Shown: positions 32,089 through 39,899 of the stretch, in pieces
Layout: every line of letters begins with the position of its first letter
Position numbering within the stretch: the first letter of the stretch is position 1
Assembly: GCF_026278345.1 (NCBI RefSeq)
Contig: NZ_CP111085.1
Coordinates: 2,058,001 to 2,122,000, forward strand
Length of the DNA stretch: 64,000 nt
From: Tellurirhabdus rosea
Lineage (GTDB): Bacteria; Bacteroidota; Bacteroidia; Cytophagales; Spirosomataceae
Reading direction: 5' to 3'
Translations under genes and position numbers: made by a program
The notes under the pieces: generated by a model
Databases searched by the model: none
Seen by the model: only the letters and a program-made list of their open reading frames with translations
What the model was told of the DNA's origin: nothing

Positions 32089-33423
32089 TTAGCGTGGGGC
32101 AGCGGCGGACGAGCCGCCACTCATGCGCAGCAGTCCATACCCAATGATTCCCGAAAGAAGCGAGGCCAGGAGAATGGCCAGCTTTGCCGTTGTCTGCGCC
32201 TCCGGGTTGTTGGGGAAAGCCAGCAGCGTGATAAAAATGGACATTGTAAAGCCGATGCCGGCCAGTGCCGACACGCCGATCAACTGCCGCCACGCAACGC
32301 CCGTCGGCAGGGCAGCGAGGCCGAAGCGCACCGACAGCCACGCAAACAGCGCAATGCCCAGCGGTTTGCCAAGGGCCAGACCCGTCAGAATGCCCAGCGC
32401 CAGTGGACTGCCCAGTTCGCTCAGGCCGCCGAGTTCGATGACCAGGCTCGTGTTGCAGAAAGCAAACAGGGGAATCACAAAAAAAGCCACCAGACCATGC
32501 ATCTGATTTTCGAGCCGCTGGGCGGGGGAACTGATGGTGTTGTTCAGGTCTTCCAGTTCTTCGCTGATGTCGCGCGGATGCACGTCGCCGACGGTCATCG
32601 ATTCATTGATCACCAGCAGGCGGTCGTCGATGAGCCGGGTCACTTCCTCCCGGCTGTAGCGAATCCGGAACGGAATGGCGGCGGCCAGCAGCACACCCGC
32701 CAGAGTCGCGTGAATTCCCGACTTAAGGGTAAAATACCACAAAACCAGCCCTAGAAGCAGATAAACCGGCAGCGCCCTAACCTGCAGACGGTTTAAGAGC
32801 AGCAGTCCGGCGAAGACGCCCGCCGCGGAGTACAGGTACGACATCTGGATTTCTTCCGTGTAAAAAAACGCGATAACCAGCACCGCGCCCAGGTCGTCGA
32901 CAATGGCCAGCGCCGTCAGAAAGACTTTCAGGGAAAGCGGCACCCGGTCGCCCAGCAGCAGAACAATGGCGAGCGCGAAGGCAATGTCGGTAGCCATCGG
33001 AATTCCCCAGCCGCCCGCGGTAGGCGTCCCCGTATTCAGCAGGAGAAACAGGCTCGCCGGAACCACCATGCCTCCTAGAGCGCACACCAGCGGCAATGCC
33101 GCTTTCTGCACCGTCGACAGTTCTCCCTCCAGCACTTCCCGCTTGATTTCCAGACCGACAATGAGGAAAAACAGCGCCATCAGCCCGTCGTTGATCCAGT
33201 GGGAAAGCGTTTTCGACAGCACAAAATCGTTGACGGAAAACGTTAGCTGGCTTTCCCAGATAAAGGGAAAATAGGCGGCGATGCCCTCGTTGATGTTGGC
33301 CAGCAGGAGCGCCAGGATACTACTGAAAAGGAGGATGATTCCGCTGGACGTTTCCGTCCTGATAAACTCGGCAAAAGGTCGGACAAGCGGCCGGAGGATT
33401 TTTGCCAATACGCTCTCTTGCAT
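32089..33423 (-). CDS. nhaA: Na+/H+ antiporter NhaA
   Basis: 444 residues, ~12 hydrophobic segments. Ion-binding Asp pair in TALAIVDDLGAVLVIAFFYT, MATDIAFALAIVLLLG, and the helix II HWINDGLMALFFLIVGLEIK motif identify NhaA. It exports Na+ in exchange for protons at alkaline pH. A cytoplasmic insert between helices (RLIDDRLLVINESMTVGDVH...) is typical for the longer Bacteroidota forms. Start ATG 33421-33423. Inner membrane. Confidence 0.95.
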   Translation of the reverse strand: MQESVLAKILRPLVRPFAEFIRTETSSGIILLFSSILALLLANINEGIAAYFPFIWESQLTFSVNDFVLSKTLSHWINDGLMALFFLIVGLEIKREVLEGELSTVQKAALPLVCALGGMVVPASLFLLLNTGTPTAGGWGIPMATDIAFALAIVLLLGDRVPLSLKVFLTALAIVDDLGAVLVIAFFYTEEIQMSYLYSAAGVFAGLLLLNRLQVRALPVYLLLGLVLWYFTLKSGIHATLAGVLLAAAIPFRIRYSREEVTRLIDDRLLVINESMTVGDVHPRDISEELEDLNNTISSPAQRLENQMHGLVAFFVIPLFAFCNTSLVIELGGLSELGSPLALGILTGLALGKPLGIALFAWLSVRFGLAALPTGVAWRQLIGVSALAGIGFTMSIFITLLAFPNNPEAQTTAKLAILLASLLSGIIGYGLLRMSGGSSAAAPR

Positions 33424-33593
33424 GGGGAGAAATGTTTTGCGGCCGTGAAGCCCGGATACCGTATATAATTAGCCCGGCTCTGAATTGTTTCTACAAAGTT
33501 GGCCCAAAAGAATTTTTCGGAAGCGGCCGTTACCAAAAGCTCATCAAAAGCTTTTTGTTGAAACCTTCTGACAAGTTGTAGACGAAGTTCCAC

Positions 33594-33625
33594 AAAAAAG
33601 TCCGGTCGCCTTGCAGCGACCGGAC
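33594..33625 (-). terminator. Rho-independent terminator of the coiled-coil lipoprotein gene
   Basis: Stem GTCCGGTCGC / GCGACCGGAC around a 6-nt loop, with six T on the minus strand (33594-33599), 28 bp after the stop at 33653. Confidence 0.85.
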
Positions 33626-33652
33626 ACCTACCTCCCCTCGTCCTACCTGTTC

Positions 33653-34207
33653 TTAATTATCATCTTTGCCATCCGGATCGACTTTATCCTCGGCTTTATC
33701 AAAGGCACGTCCGATGTTTTTACCGGCCCGTTTGAAACCCGTTTTCACATCCTGCCAGGCGGCGGCAGTAGCGTTTTGGGCCCGGTCCAGGTCCTGACCT
33801 AACTCCTTGCGCTCGGCTTCCAGTTCGGCCAGTTCTTCTTTGCTTTCGGCTTTGGCTTCGCGGCCTTCGCGCTTCATTTTGGCCTGCAGTTCATCAATGC
33901 GACGGTCCAGTTTTTCGGTCCGTGCGTTGATTTCAGCCACTGCTTCCTTGCGCTCCTCCTCAAAATTGGCGGCTGCGCGGTCTCCGGCGGCTTCGGCTTC
34001 AGCCCCGGCTTCGCGGGTTTCCTGGCCTATTTCGTCACCGGCTTTCTCTGCATCATTTTCAATCGCTTCACCCGTCTGCTCCAGCGCGTCGTCGGTCTGG
34101 GCATCGTTCTTATTATTATCACAGGCTACCAGCGACATCGAGGCGACAACCATAAATGCCCCGGCGAATAAACGAATCTGCTTGACTACCATTTGTATCT
34201 TTTTCAT
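33653..34207 (-). CDS. Coiled-coil lipoprotein of unknown function
   Basis: 184 residues. Lipoprotein signal ending MSLVACDNNKND (Cys about 29). The mature part is a highly charged Ala/Glu/Lys/Arg helix, with YtxH/CsbD-like character (EAIENDAEKAGDEIGQETRE... and AAWQDVKTGFKRAGKNIGRAF). This suggests an envelope-anchored rod. Similar proteins are often stress-induced, but no function is known. Own terminator. Confidence 0.85.
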   Translation of the reverse strand: MKKIQMVVKQIRLFAGAFMVVASMSLVACDNNKNDAQTDDALEQTGEAIENDAEKAGDEIGQETREAGAEAEAAGDRAAANFEEERKEAVAEINARTEKLDRRIDELQAKMKREGREAKAESKEELAELEAERKELGQDLDRAQNATAAAWQDVKTGFKRAGKNIGRAFDKAEDKVDPDGKDDN

Positions 34208-34264
34208 ACCAGTGTGGAGTTATTGTTTGCAGAAACGTCTTTCGCAAATCTCATGCCGGACCAA

Positions 34265-34352
34265 AAAGGCAGTAAGGCAGTAAGTTGTTAGTGGCTCCGC
34301 CGCTTTTCAATGGAGGCAGCGCACTTACCAACTTATCGCCTTACCGCCTTAC
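34265..34352. repeat. AAGGCAGT-word inverted repeat
   Basis: GGCAGTAAGGCAGTAAGTTG on the left, CAACTTATCGCCTTACCGCC on the right, pairing imperfectly, followed by a T-run at 34356-34361. Lies between the redoxin stop (34362) and the start of the lipoprotein. Confidence 0.65.
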
Positions 34353-34361
34353 TACCTTTTT

Positions 34362-34997
34362 TCACATTCCCTTCCACTTGATCGCGCAGCCCACGGCTTT
34401 GGTCGTGGTGGTCACGACGGGCTTATCGGTAAGCAGGTTGCCGAGGGCCTCATCTACGTAGCGTCTTTTGACGCCGGTCGCATCCTGCGGGCTGTCGTCG
34501 ATGGCACCCACGTACTCCACCGTAAACTTTTCGCCCGACCGCCGGAGGATATACACCTGCGGCGTTCGGGTCACGCCGAACGCCCGCGCCACGTCCTGCG
34601 TTTCGTCGAGCAGGTACGGAAACGGGTAGCTCCGCTGGGCGGCCCGCAGTTTCATGTTATCAAACGAGTCGTCTTCGTACGCCGACGGGTCGTTGGGCTG
34701 GATGGCCAGCACCGGGTATCCCTGGGCCGCATAGCGACGGTCGAGCGCAATGATCCGGTCTTCGTAGGCTTTGGCAAACGGGCAGTGGTTGGCGGTGAAG
34801 ACCACCAGCACGCCCCGACCCGTTTTGTAGTCTGATAAAGCTACCATCCGGCCGTCCACGTTTCGCAGCCGAAAGTCGGCCACGACGTCCCCGACGGTAT
34901 AGGACAGCACGTTTTGCGGTTCCGCGGCGGGCCGGAAGCCCGTTAGCAGCAGAACCAGCCCGACAACCATCCATCCAAATACTTGTTTCTCTCTCAT
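34362..34997 (-). CDS. Redoxin/thioredoxin-fold lipid-anchored or secreted protein
   Basis: 211 residues from ATG 34995-34997. N-terminal hydrophobic signal (VFGWMVVGLVLLLTGF). AhpC/TSA-like thioredoxin fold: VGDVVADFRLRNVDGRMVAL, LVVFTANHCPFAKAYEDRII, TRTPQVYILRRSG. The active motif is a single Cys (NHCPFAKAYE) with no CxxC partner; a second Cys sits near the C-terminus (AVGCAIKW). This is the pattern of periplasmic redoxins that act as peroxidases or reductants; function is inferred. Codons upstream to 35168 are not credible as protein. Confidence 0.85.
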   Translation of the reverse strand: MREKQVFGWMVVGLVLLLTGFRPAAEPQNVLSYTVGDVVADFRLRNVDGRMVALSDYKTGRGVLVVFTANHCPFAKAYEDRIIALDRRYAAQGYPVLAIQPNDPSAYEDDSFDNMKLRAAQRSYPFPYLLDETQDVARAFGVTRTPQVYILRRSGEKFTVEYVGAIDDSPQDATGVKRRYVDEALGNLLTDKPVVTTTTKAVGCAIKWKGM

Positions 34998-35329
34998 GTA
35001 AGTACTGATAACCAGTTCGTTAAGAACATGCCCTGCGCCTGTCTCCTGCGCGTTCACGGTGTTGTCTGAAGTAGAGCAAATATCGTGCAGAGTTGCGGGT
35101 AACTGGCGGAGATGGACAGGTCCGGTGTGCATGACCCTCCTTGTCGATCGGCGTCCGATAATAAGCAAAATATAAACTGGTTGTGTGTATGTCGAAGTAA
35201 ATCTTTCCGACGATCCTTAGATACCGGAATAAGGGATAAGATTAACACGGGGCAACTATTTTTCTTTTGCGCAGAATCTCCTATATTTGCACCTCATTTT
35301 CAGGAACATTCGATTTATCCTAATTAATC
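34998..35329. other. 332-base divergent region between the redoxin and L21 genes
   Basis: No credible gene. Contains the rplU -7 box (35282-35289) and AT-rich stretches. An apparent longer frame for the redoxin gene runs through it but lacks protein-like composition. Nothing else is evident. Confidence 0.6.
35282..35289 (+). promoter_or_regulatory. -7 promoter box TATATTTG for rplU-rpmA
   Basis: Exact TAnnTTTG match 40 bp upstream of the rplU ATG. Confidence 0.6.
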
Positions 35330-35641
35330 ATGTACGCAATCGTAGAAATTGCAGGCCAGCAATTTAAAGTTGAGAAGGGCCGTTACGTCTACACCCATCG
35401 GTTGGAAGGCGATACGGACGCTGCGCTTGTATTCGACAAGGTTCTGCTTGTTGACAATGACGGTACGATTTCGGTAGGCGCCCCGACCGTCGCAGGCGCA
35501 TCAGTATCTGGCAAAATTCTGGAGCATCTGAAAGGCGAAAAAGTGATCGTCTTCAAGAAGAAGCGCCGGAAAGGGTACCGGAAGAAAAACGGCCACCGTC
35601 AGTATCTGACCAAAGTCCTGATTGAAGATATCACAATTTAA
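35330..35641 (+). CDS. rplU: 50S ribosomal protein L21
   Basis: 103 residues, family-typical. MYAIVEIAGQQFKVEKGRY at the start and the basic block KKKRRKGYRKKNGHRQYLT near the end identify L21, which binds 23S rRNA. First gene of the conserved rplU-rpmA pair; an inverted repeat of 80-odd bases is inserted between them. Confidence 0.98.
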   Translation: MYAIVEIAGQQFKVEKGRYVYTHRLEGDTDAALVFDKVLLVDNDGTISVGAPTVAGASVSGKILEHLKGEKVIVFKKKRRKGYRKKNGHRQYLTKVLIEDITI

Positions 35642-35729
35642 GTTTAGAGTTTAAAGTTTATCGTTTCGAGTTCAGTCAACCTGAGCCGTCAAACTATAGA
35701 CCATAAACCATAAACTAGAAACTAGTTGA
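35641..35729. repeat. TTTAAAGTTTAT-word inverted repeat between rplU and rpmA
   Basis: Left words AGTTTAGAGTTTAAAGTTTA, right words CCATAAACCATAAACTAGAA, imperfectly complementary. It ends 3 bp before the rpmA ATG, so it contains or replaces the usual ribosome-binding region. Same class as 22023-22081. Confidence 0.7.
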
Positions 35730-35732
35730 AAA

Positions 35733-36020
35733 ATGGCACACAAGAAAGGCGTAGGTAGCTCCAAAAACGGCCGTGACTCGCATAGCAAACGCTTGGGCGT
35801 GAAGCTCTTCGGCGGCCAGTCGGCCATCGCAGGGAACATCATCGTTCGCCAGCGCGGCACCAAACATCACCCGGACAAGAACGTGGGTATCGGCCGAGAC
35901 CACACCCTGTTCGCTCTGGTAGACGGAACGGTTCAGTTCCGGAAAGGCAAAGACGGCCGCTCATTCGTGAGCATCCAGCCGATTGCTGCTCCGGCCGCTG
36001 AAGCTCCGGCAGAAGCTTAA
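35733..36020 (+). CDS. rpmA: 50S ribosomal protein L27
   Basis: 95 residues. [20 protein letters not shown] is the L27 N-terminus that reaches the peptidyl-transferase centre; there is no Firmicutes-type cleavable extension. [20 protein letters not shown] and [17 protein letters not shown] confirm the family. The tail is an Ala/Pro/Glu-rich extension. Ends in a strong terminator. Confidence 0.98.
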   Translation: MAHKKGVGSSKNGRDSHSKRLGVKLFGGQSAIAGNIIVRQRGTKHHPDKNVGIGRDHTLFALVDGTVQFRKGKDGRSFVSIQPIAAPAAEAPAEA

Positions 36021-36038
36021 TTGCTCCAAAGCACCCGT

Positions 36039-36074
36039 AAAAACCTGTCAGCCCTAGGGCTGACAGGTTTTTTT
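36039..36074 (+). terminator. Rho-independent terminator after rpmA
   Basis: Perfect palindrome AAAAACCTGTCAGCCCT (36039-36055) / AGGGCTGACAGGTTTTT (36056-36072) with extra T residues. The CCTGTCAG core recurs at 1211-1238. Confidence 0.88.
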
Positions 36075-36116
36075 ATGTCCGGAAACTGAAAGCCGTACGA
36101 ATGCTGTTAGGTAGAT

Positions 36117-36177
36117 GGTTCAACGTTCGGGGTATTCGGCCCGGCAACGTACGTTACCCGTTGAACCTTACACGTTA
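36117..36177. repeat. GTTCAACG/CGTTGAAC word inverted repeat
   Basis: GGTTCAACG (36117-36125) and CGTTGAACC (36159-36167), with CGTTAAACG after it. Related to the ACGTTTAAGG class at 23080-23198. Confidence 0.6.
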
Positions 36178-36193
36178 AACGATTCCCAAAGAT

Positions 36194-36796
36194 ATGAACG
36201 CTGCACTCCGCCCGCCCGTGATGCTGTATACGGAGATGAGTCCGAACCCGAACTCGATGAAGTTTGTGGTCAACCGCGAACTCGTCCCGGAGGGGCTGTC
36301 CTTCGATTACGCCGCTCCGTCCGATGCCCTGCTCGACGGCAAATCCTCCCCGCTGGCCGTGGCCCTGTTTGGCTTTGAATACGTCCGGCGCGTGTTTATT
36401 TCCCGCAACTACGTCACCCTGACCAAGGACGAGGACACCGACTGGGGCGAAGTGCTTTTCGAAGTAAAGCCGTTCCTGAAAAAATACCTGGACGAAGACC
36501 AGCCCGTCTTTACCCAGCGGACCGTGGAAGCTAACTCGACCGTGGTCGAAGCCGATTCGCCCGCGGTGCAGAAAATCAAAGCGGCCCTCGACCAGTATGT
36601 CCGTCCGGCCGTGGAATCCGACGGAGGAGCCATCACGTTCTATTCGTTCGACGAAGAAACCGGCCTGGTCAAAGTTCTGCTGCAGGGATCGTGCAGCGGC
36701 TGCCCCTCGTCCACACTGACCCTCAAGGCAGGCATCGAGAACCTGCTGACCCGCCTCGTTCCGGAAGTCCGGACCGTCGAGGCGCAGGGCGTTTGA
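36194..36796 (+). CDS. NifU/Nfu-family iron-sulfur scaffold protein
   Basis: 200 residues. N-terminal Nfu_N domain (TEMSPNPNSMKFVVNRELVP, DALLDGKSSPLAVALFGFEY) and C-terminal NifU domain ~115-195 with the cluster-binding CxxC in LLQGSCSGCPSSTLTLKAGI. Nfu proteins assemble and hand over [4Fe-4S] clusters. Standalone gene with an upstream word repeat. Confidence 0.94.
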   Translation: MNAALRPPVMLYTEMSPNPNSMKFVVNRELVPEGLSFDYAAPSDALLDGKSSPLAVALFGFEYVRRVFISRNYVTLTKDEDTDWGEVLFEVKPFLKKYLDEDQPVFTQRTVEANSTVVEADSPAVQKIKAALDQYVRPAVESDGGAITFYSFDEETGLVKVLLQGSCSGCPSSTLTLKAGIENLLTRLVPEVRTVEAQGV

Positions 36797-36802
36797 TTCC
36801 GA

Positions 36803-36866
36803 AATGAAAAATGAAGAATGAAGCTTTGCCGGATCGGGGCGGGCGGTTCATTCTTCATTTTTCATT
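36803..36866. repeat. AATGAAAAATGAAG-word inverted repeat
   Basis: Perfect 20-bp arms AATGAAAAATGAAGAATGAA (36803-36822) and its complement (36847-36866). Lies 7 bp after the Nfu stop; a probable terminator. Confidence 0.8.
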
Positions 36867-36978
36867 ATTCATTCAATTTTCCTTCCGTTTAATCATTTTT
36901 GCACCGAAATAACGCTTTACGGGCGTTATCTATCTGTTCCTACCAACATTCGTGGCTGGTTTCCGGCTGCTTCGGTGC

Positions 36979-38415
36979 ATGAAAAAAATCCTTTTTTCTC
37001 TTTTGGTGAGTCTGGTTCTGGCAAGTTCGGCCGGAGCGCAGAATATGCTGGGTGTTTCGTCAAGCCCGTACGGCGGGACGCAGAGCCTGTATCTGAATCC
37101 GGCTTTTGCGGCCGACTCCCGCCACAGTTTTTACCTGAACGGGCTGGCCGGCAACGCGCACATCAGCAACAACTACGTTCGTTATCAGGCGCCGTTCTCC
37201 CTGTTTCAGCTCGCCACCGGGCGGGTTCCGGCTCAGTACAAACGGCCCGACGGCTCGGTTGAATTCCGCACGGAGTATACCGGCGAAATTCTGGATGGCA
37301 AAGCCAAATCCGGGACGGCCTGGACAGACCTGCGCGGCCCTTCCGCCCTGTTCCGGCTCGGCGACCGCGCCGCGCTCGGGCTGACCACCCGGCTCCGCTC
37401 CTCGGCCCAGTTTTCCAACGCTTCGGAGGAAATCCTGTCGGTCTTTCGGGCCGGACTGGAAAACGACGCCCTGTACAACATTCCCAACCGCAACAACCAG
37501 TTCAGCACCCATACTACGACGTACGCCGAAGCCGGTCTGACGCTGGCCGCCACGCTGCTCGATGATGGCTACCAGCGGCTGAGCTTCGGGGCCACCGTCA
37601 AACGGCTGCAGGGCCTGACTTCCGGCTTTCTGATCAACCGCGGTCTGGATTACCGCATCGTGCTGAACTCGAACAACATCAACGACGCTTATCTGCAAAT
37701 CGACCAGGTCAACGCGGAGCTGGGCTATTCGACCTATCTGGGCGACCGGGGCCGTTCGGTCACGCTGCGGCAGCTGTTCGACGCCAACAATCCGGGCAAG
37801 GGCTGGGGAGCTGATGTCGGCTTTTCGTACCAGATGCTGGACGAAGAAGACCCGACCCGCTACCGCTTCCGGCTCGGAGCGGCCCTGACGGACCTCGGCT
37901 CCATCCGGTACCAGAGCAGCCAGTACATCCAGCGGTATTCGATCCGGGAAACGGCCCGTCGGCTCGACGAGGACGATTTTCGGGACGTCCGGGATATAGA
38001 CGACGCGGCCCGGGTCCTTCGCGACCAGCTGACCGACGAGTCGCAGAACCTGCGGGCCTATTCGTCGGGTCTGCCCGCCGCCCTCAGCCTGAACGCGGAT
38101 TTTCAGATGACGGGCGACCTGTACCTGACCGCGACGTACCTGCGTGACCTCCGCGGCAAAAACGCCATTGCGATGCACCAGCCGACGTTGCTGGCCATTA
38201 CGCCCCGGCTTGAAACGGGCGCGCTGGGCGTTGCCATTCCGTTATTGTACCTGAATCGTACGTTCACGGCCGGGGCCAGTTTCCGGCTGGGACCGGTGTT
38301 TGTCGGTACCGACAACCTCATCGGCCTGATTGCCAGCAGCGGCAATGCCCTTCAACCCCGCGGCGCGGATGTGTACGCCGGGCTGAACATTGCAGGGCTG
38401 CGACGAAAACCGTAA
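36979..38415 (+). CDS. DUF5723 outer-membrane beta-barrel protein
   Basis: 478 residues from ATG 36979: signal peptide (MKKILFSLLVSLVLASSAGA), then a beta-strand-rich body beginning LGVSSSPYGGTQSLYLNPAF, typical of DUF5723, a Bacteroidota family with PorP/FadL-like barrel character. Aromatic-terminated strands run to the end (VYAGLNIAGLRRKP). Followed by two OmpA-domain genes on the same strand (57 and 96 bp gaps), which suggests a common envelope function; none is proved. Confidence 0.82.
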   Translation: MKKILFSLLVSLVLASSAGAQNMLGVSSSPYGGTQSLYLNPAFAADSRHSFYLNGLAGNAHISNNYVRYQAPFSLFQLATGRVPAQYKRPDGSVEFRTEYTGEILDGKAKSGTAWTDLRGPSALFRLGDRAALGLTTRLRSSAQFSNASEEILSVFRAGLENDALYNIPNRNNQFSTHTTTYAEAGLTLAATLLDDGYQRLSFGATVKRLQGLTSGFLINRGLDYRIVLNSNNINDAYLQIDQVNAELGYSTYLGDRGRSVTLRQLFDANNPGKGWGADVGFSYQMLDEEDPTRYRFRLGAALTDLGSIRYQSSQYIQRYSIRETARRLDEDDFRDVRDIDDAARVLRDQLTDESQNLRAYSSGLPAALSLNADFQMTGDLYLTATYLRDLRGKNAIAMHQPTLLAITPRLETGALGVAIPLLYLNRTFTAGASFRLGPVFVGTDNLIGLIASSGNALQPRGADVYAGLNIAGLRRKP

Positions 38416-38471
38416 ATTTATCATTCCCGGAAGCTGCTGAACGGCTTCCGCATTACCGAATTAGCTTGCCC

Positions 38472-39803
38472 ATGAGTACCCGCCAACGCCTGTTTCTGTT
38501 AAACATCCTCTTTCTGGCCCTTTGCTTCGGCAGGGCGGCGGCCCAGTCGCCGGTGACCGAATTTGTCGTCCAGATACAGGCCAAAAACGCTCAGGGCGAG
38601 CTGGTCCCGGCCACGCTGACGATTACTTCGGAGTCAACGGGTCTTTCCCAGAAAGGCACCCTTCGGAACGGAAGCTATACCGTTTCGCTGAAGGCCGGTG
38701 CGACGTACGAAATTGAAGCCAACCACGAGGAATACCGGACGGTCCGCAAGAAACTGGTGCTGGGCGTTGTCCGCGATCCGGCTCTTGCCCGCGAAACCGT
38801 CGAACTGACCATGCTGCCCCGACAGCCCCGGCAGGAAACCGCTCAGACAGCCGTGACGGTCCGCATCATCGACGGAACCAGCGGCCGCCCCCTCAACGAA
38901 GGTTTTGACATCCGGGTAGAAGACCTGACCCGCGGACAAACCATTCAGCTCATTACGGCCAGCAAGAACACGGTAACCTTCCGCACGCAACCGCTGCACC
39001 GCTTTCGGTTTGTGGTCAAAGCCAACGGCTTTCAGCCTTATCGCTACGAATCAGAAGCCCGGATGCGCAACGACATCATCATTCCGCTGCGCCGGGAAGC
39101 GGGCCGGACGCCCAAAACGTACACCCTGCGGCTGGTCGATGAAGCGTCCCAAGCCCGGATTCGCACGGCCGACATTCAGCTCATCAGCCAATACGAACAG
39201 GCCGTCGAACTGAAACAGGACCGTGACCCGGGCGAGTGGCTCGCGGCGCTGGACGACAGCACCTCCTACCGCCTGACCGTGCGAGCCACGGGCTACGAGC
39301 CGCTGGCCCTGCCCCTGCCGCGCCCGGCAGGCCCGTTGATTCTGCTGCCCATGCGGAAAGCCGCCGAAACGCCTGTTCCGGCAAAACCGGAAGAACAGGT
39401 GGTGACGGCCCGCCCCATCGCCCCGGCTCCGGCCACGCTGCCCGAACTGACCGCCCGCACGCGGGCCACCACCCTCGACAACGTTTTCTTCGACCAGAGC
39501 AGTTACCAGCTGCGACCCGAGTCGCACGCCCAGCTCGATCTGCTGGCCGACCAGTTGAAGAACCGCCCGACGCTGCGGATTGAAATCGCGGGCCATACCG
39601 ACAATGTGGGAGACCCTCGTTTGAATCAGGCCCTTTCGGAAAACCGCGCCCGGGTCATTACCAATTATCTGACCGGAAAAGGCATTGAAGCGGGCCGGAT
39701 TCGGTTTCGGGGTTATGGCTCCCAGCAGCCAGTGGCCCCGAACGATTCGGAGGAGAACAAACGGAAGAACCGCCGGGTGGAAGTTCGCGTCCTGTCCGAA
39801 TAA
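38472..39803 (+). CDS. OmpA-family protein with beta-sandwich repeats
   Basis: 443 residues from ATG 38472. Signal peptide (RLFLLNILFLALCFGRAAAQ). Residues ~27-300 hold repeated carboxypeptidase-regulatory/PEGA-like beta-sandwiches (LVPATLTITSESTGLSQKGT, LNEGFDIRVEDLTRGQTIQL). The C-terminal OmpA domain (~335-440) binds peptidoglycan: TLDNVFFDQSSYQLRPESHA, LRIEIAGHTDNVGD, NQALSENRARVITNYL, RRVEVRVLSE. It anchors the envelope. Paralogous to the next gene. Confidence 0.92.
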   Translation: MSTRQRLFLLNILFLALCFGRAAAQSPVTEFVVQIQAKNAQGELVPATLTITSESTGLSQKGTLRNGSYTVSLKAGATYEIEANHEEYRTVRKKLVLGVVRDPALARETVELTMLPRQPRQETAQTAVTVRIIDGTSGRPLNEGFDIRVEDLTRGQTIQLITASKNTVTFRTQPLHRFRFVVKANGFQPYRYESEARMRNDIIIPLRREAGRTPKTYTLRLVDEASQARIRTADIQLISQYEQAVELKQDRDPGEWLAALDDSTSYRLTVRATGYEPLALPLPRPAGPLILLPMRKAAETPVPAKPEEQVVTARPIAPAPATLPELTARTRATTLDNVFFDQSSYQLRPESHAQLDLLADQLKNRPTLRIEIAGHTDNVGDPRLNQALSENRARVITNYLTGKGIEAGRIRFRGYGSQQPVAPNDSEENKRKNRRVEVRVLSE

Positions 39804-39899
39804 CACCGTCCGGCAACGTTCAATCAACGATTTTCGGTTTTTGCTTGACGAACGGGAGAATTGCGTTATTTTGTAACTCTTACGCCACTTCTCTGTCTC

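Noticed and set aside
34998-35168. N-terminal extension of the redoxin
   Set aside because: Signal peptide begins at 34997; upstream codons are not protein-like.
36952-36978. Earlier start for the DUF5723 protein
   Set aside because: The signal peptide starts at the ATG at 36979.
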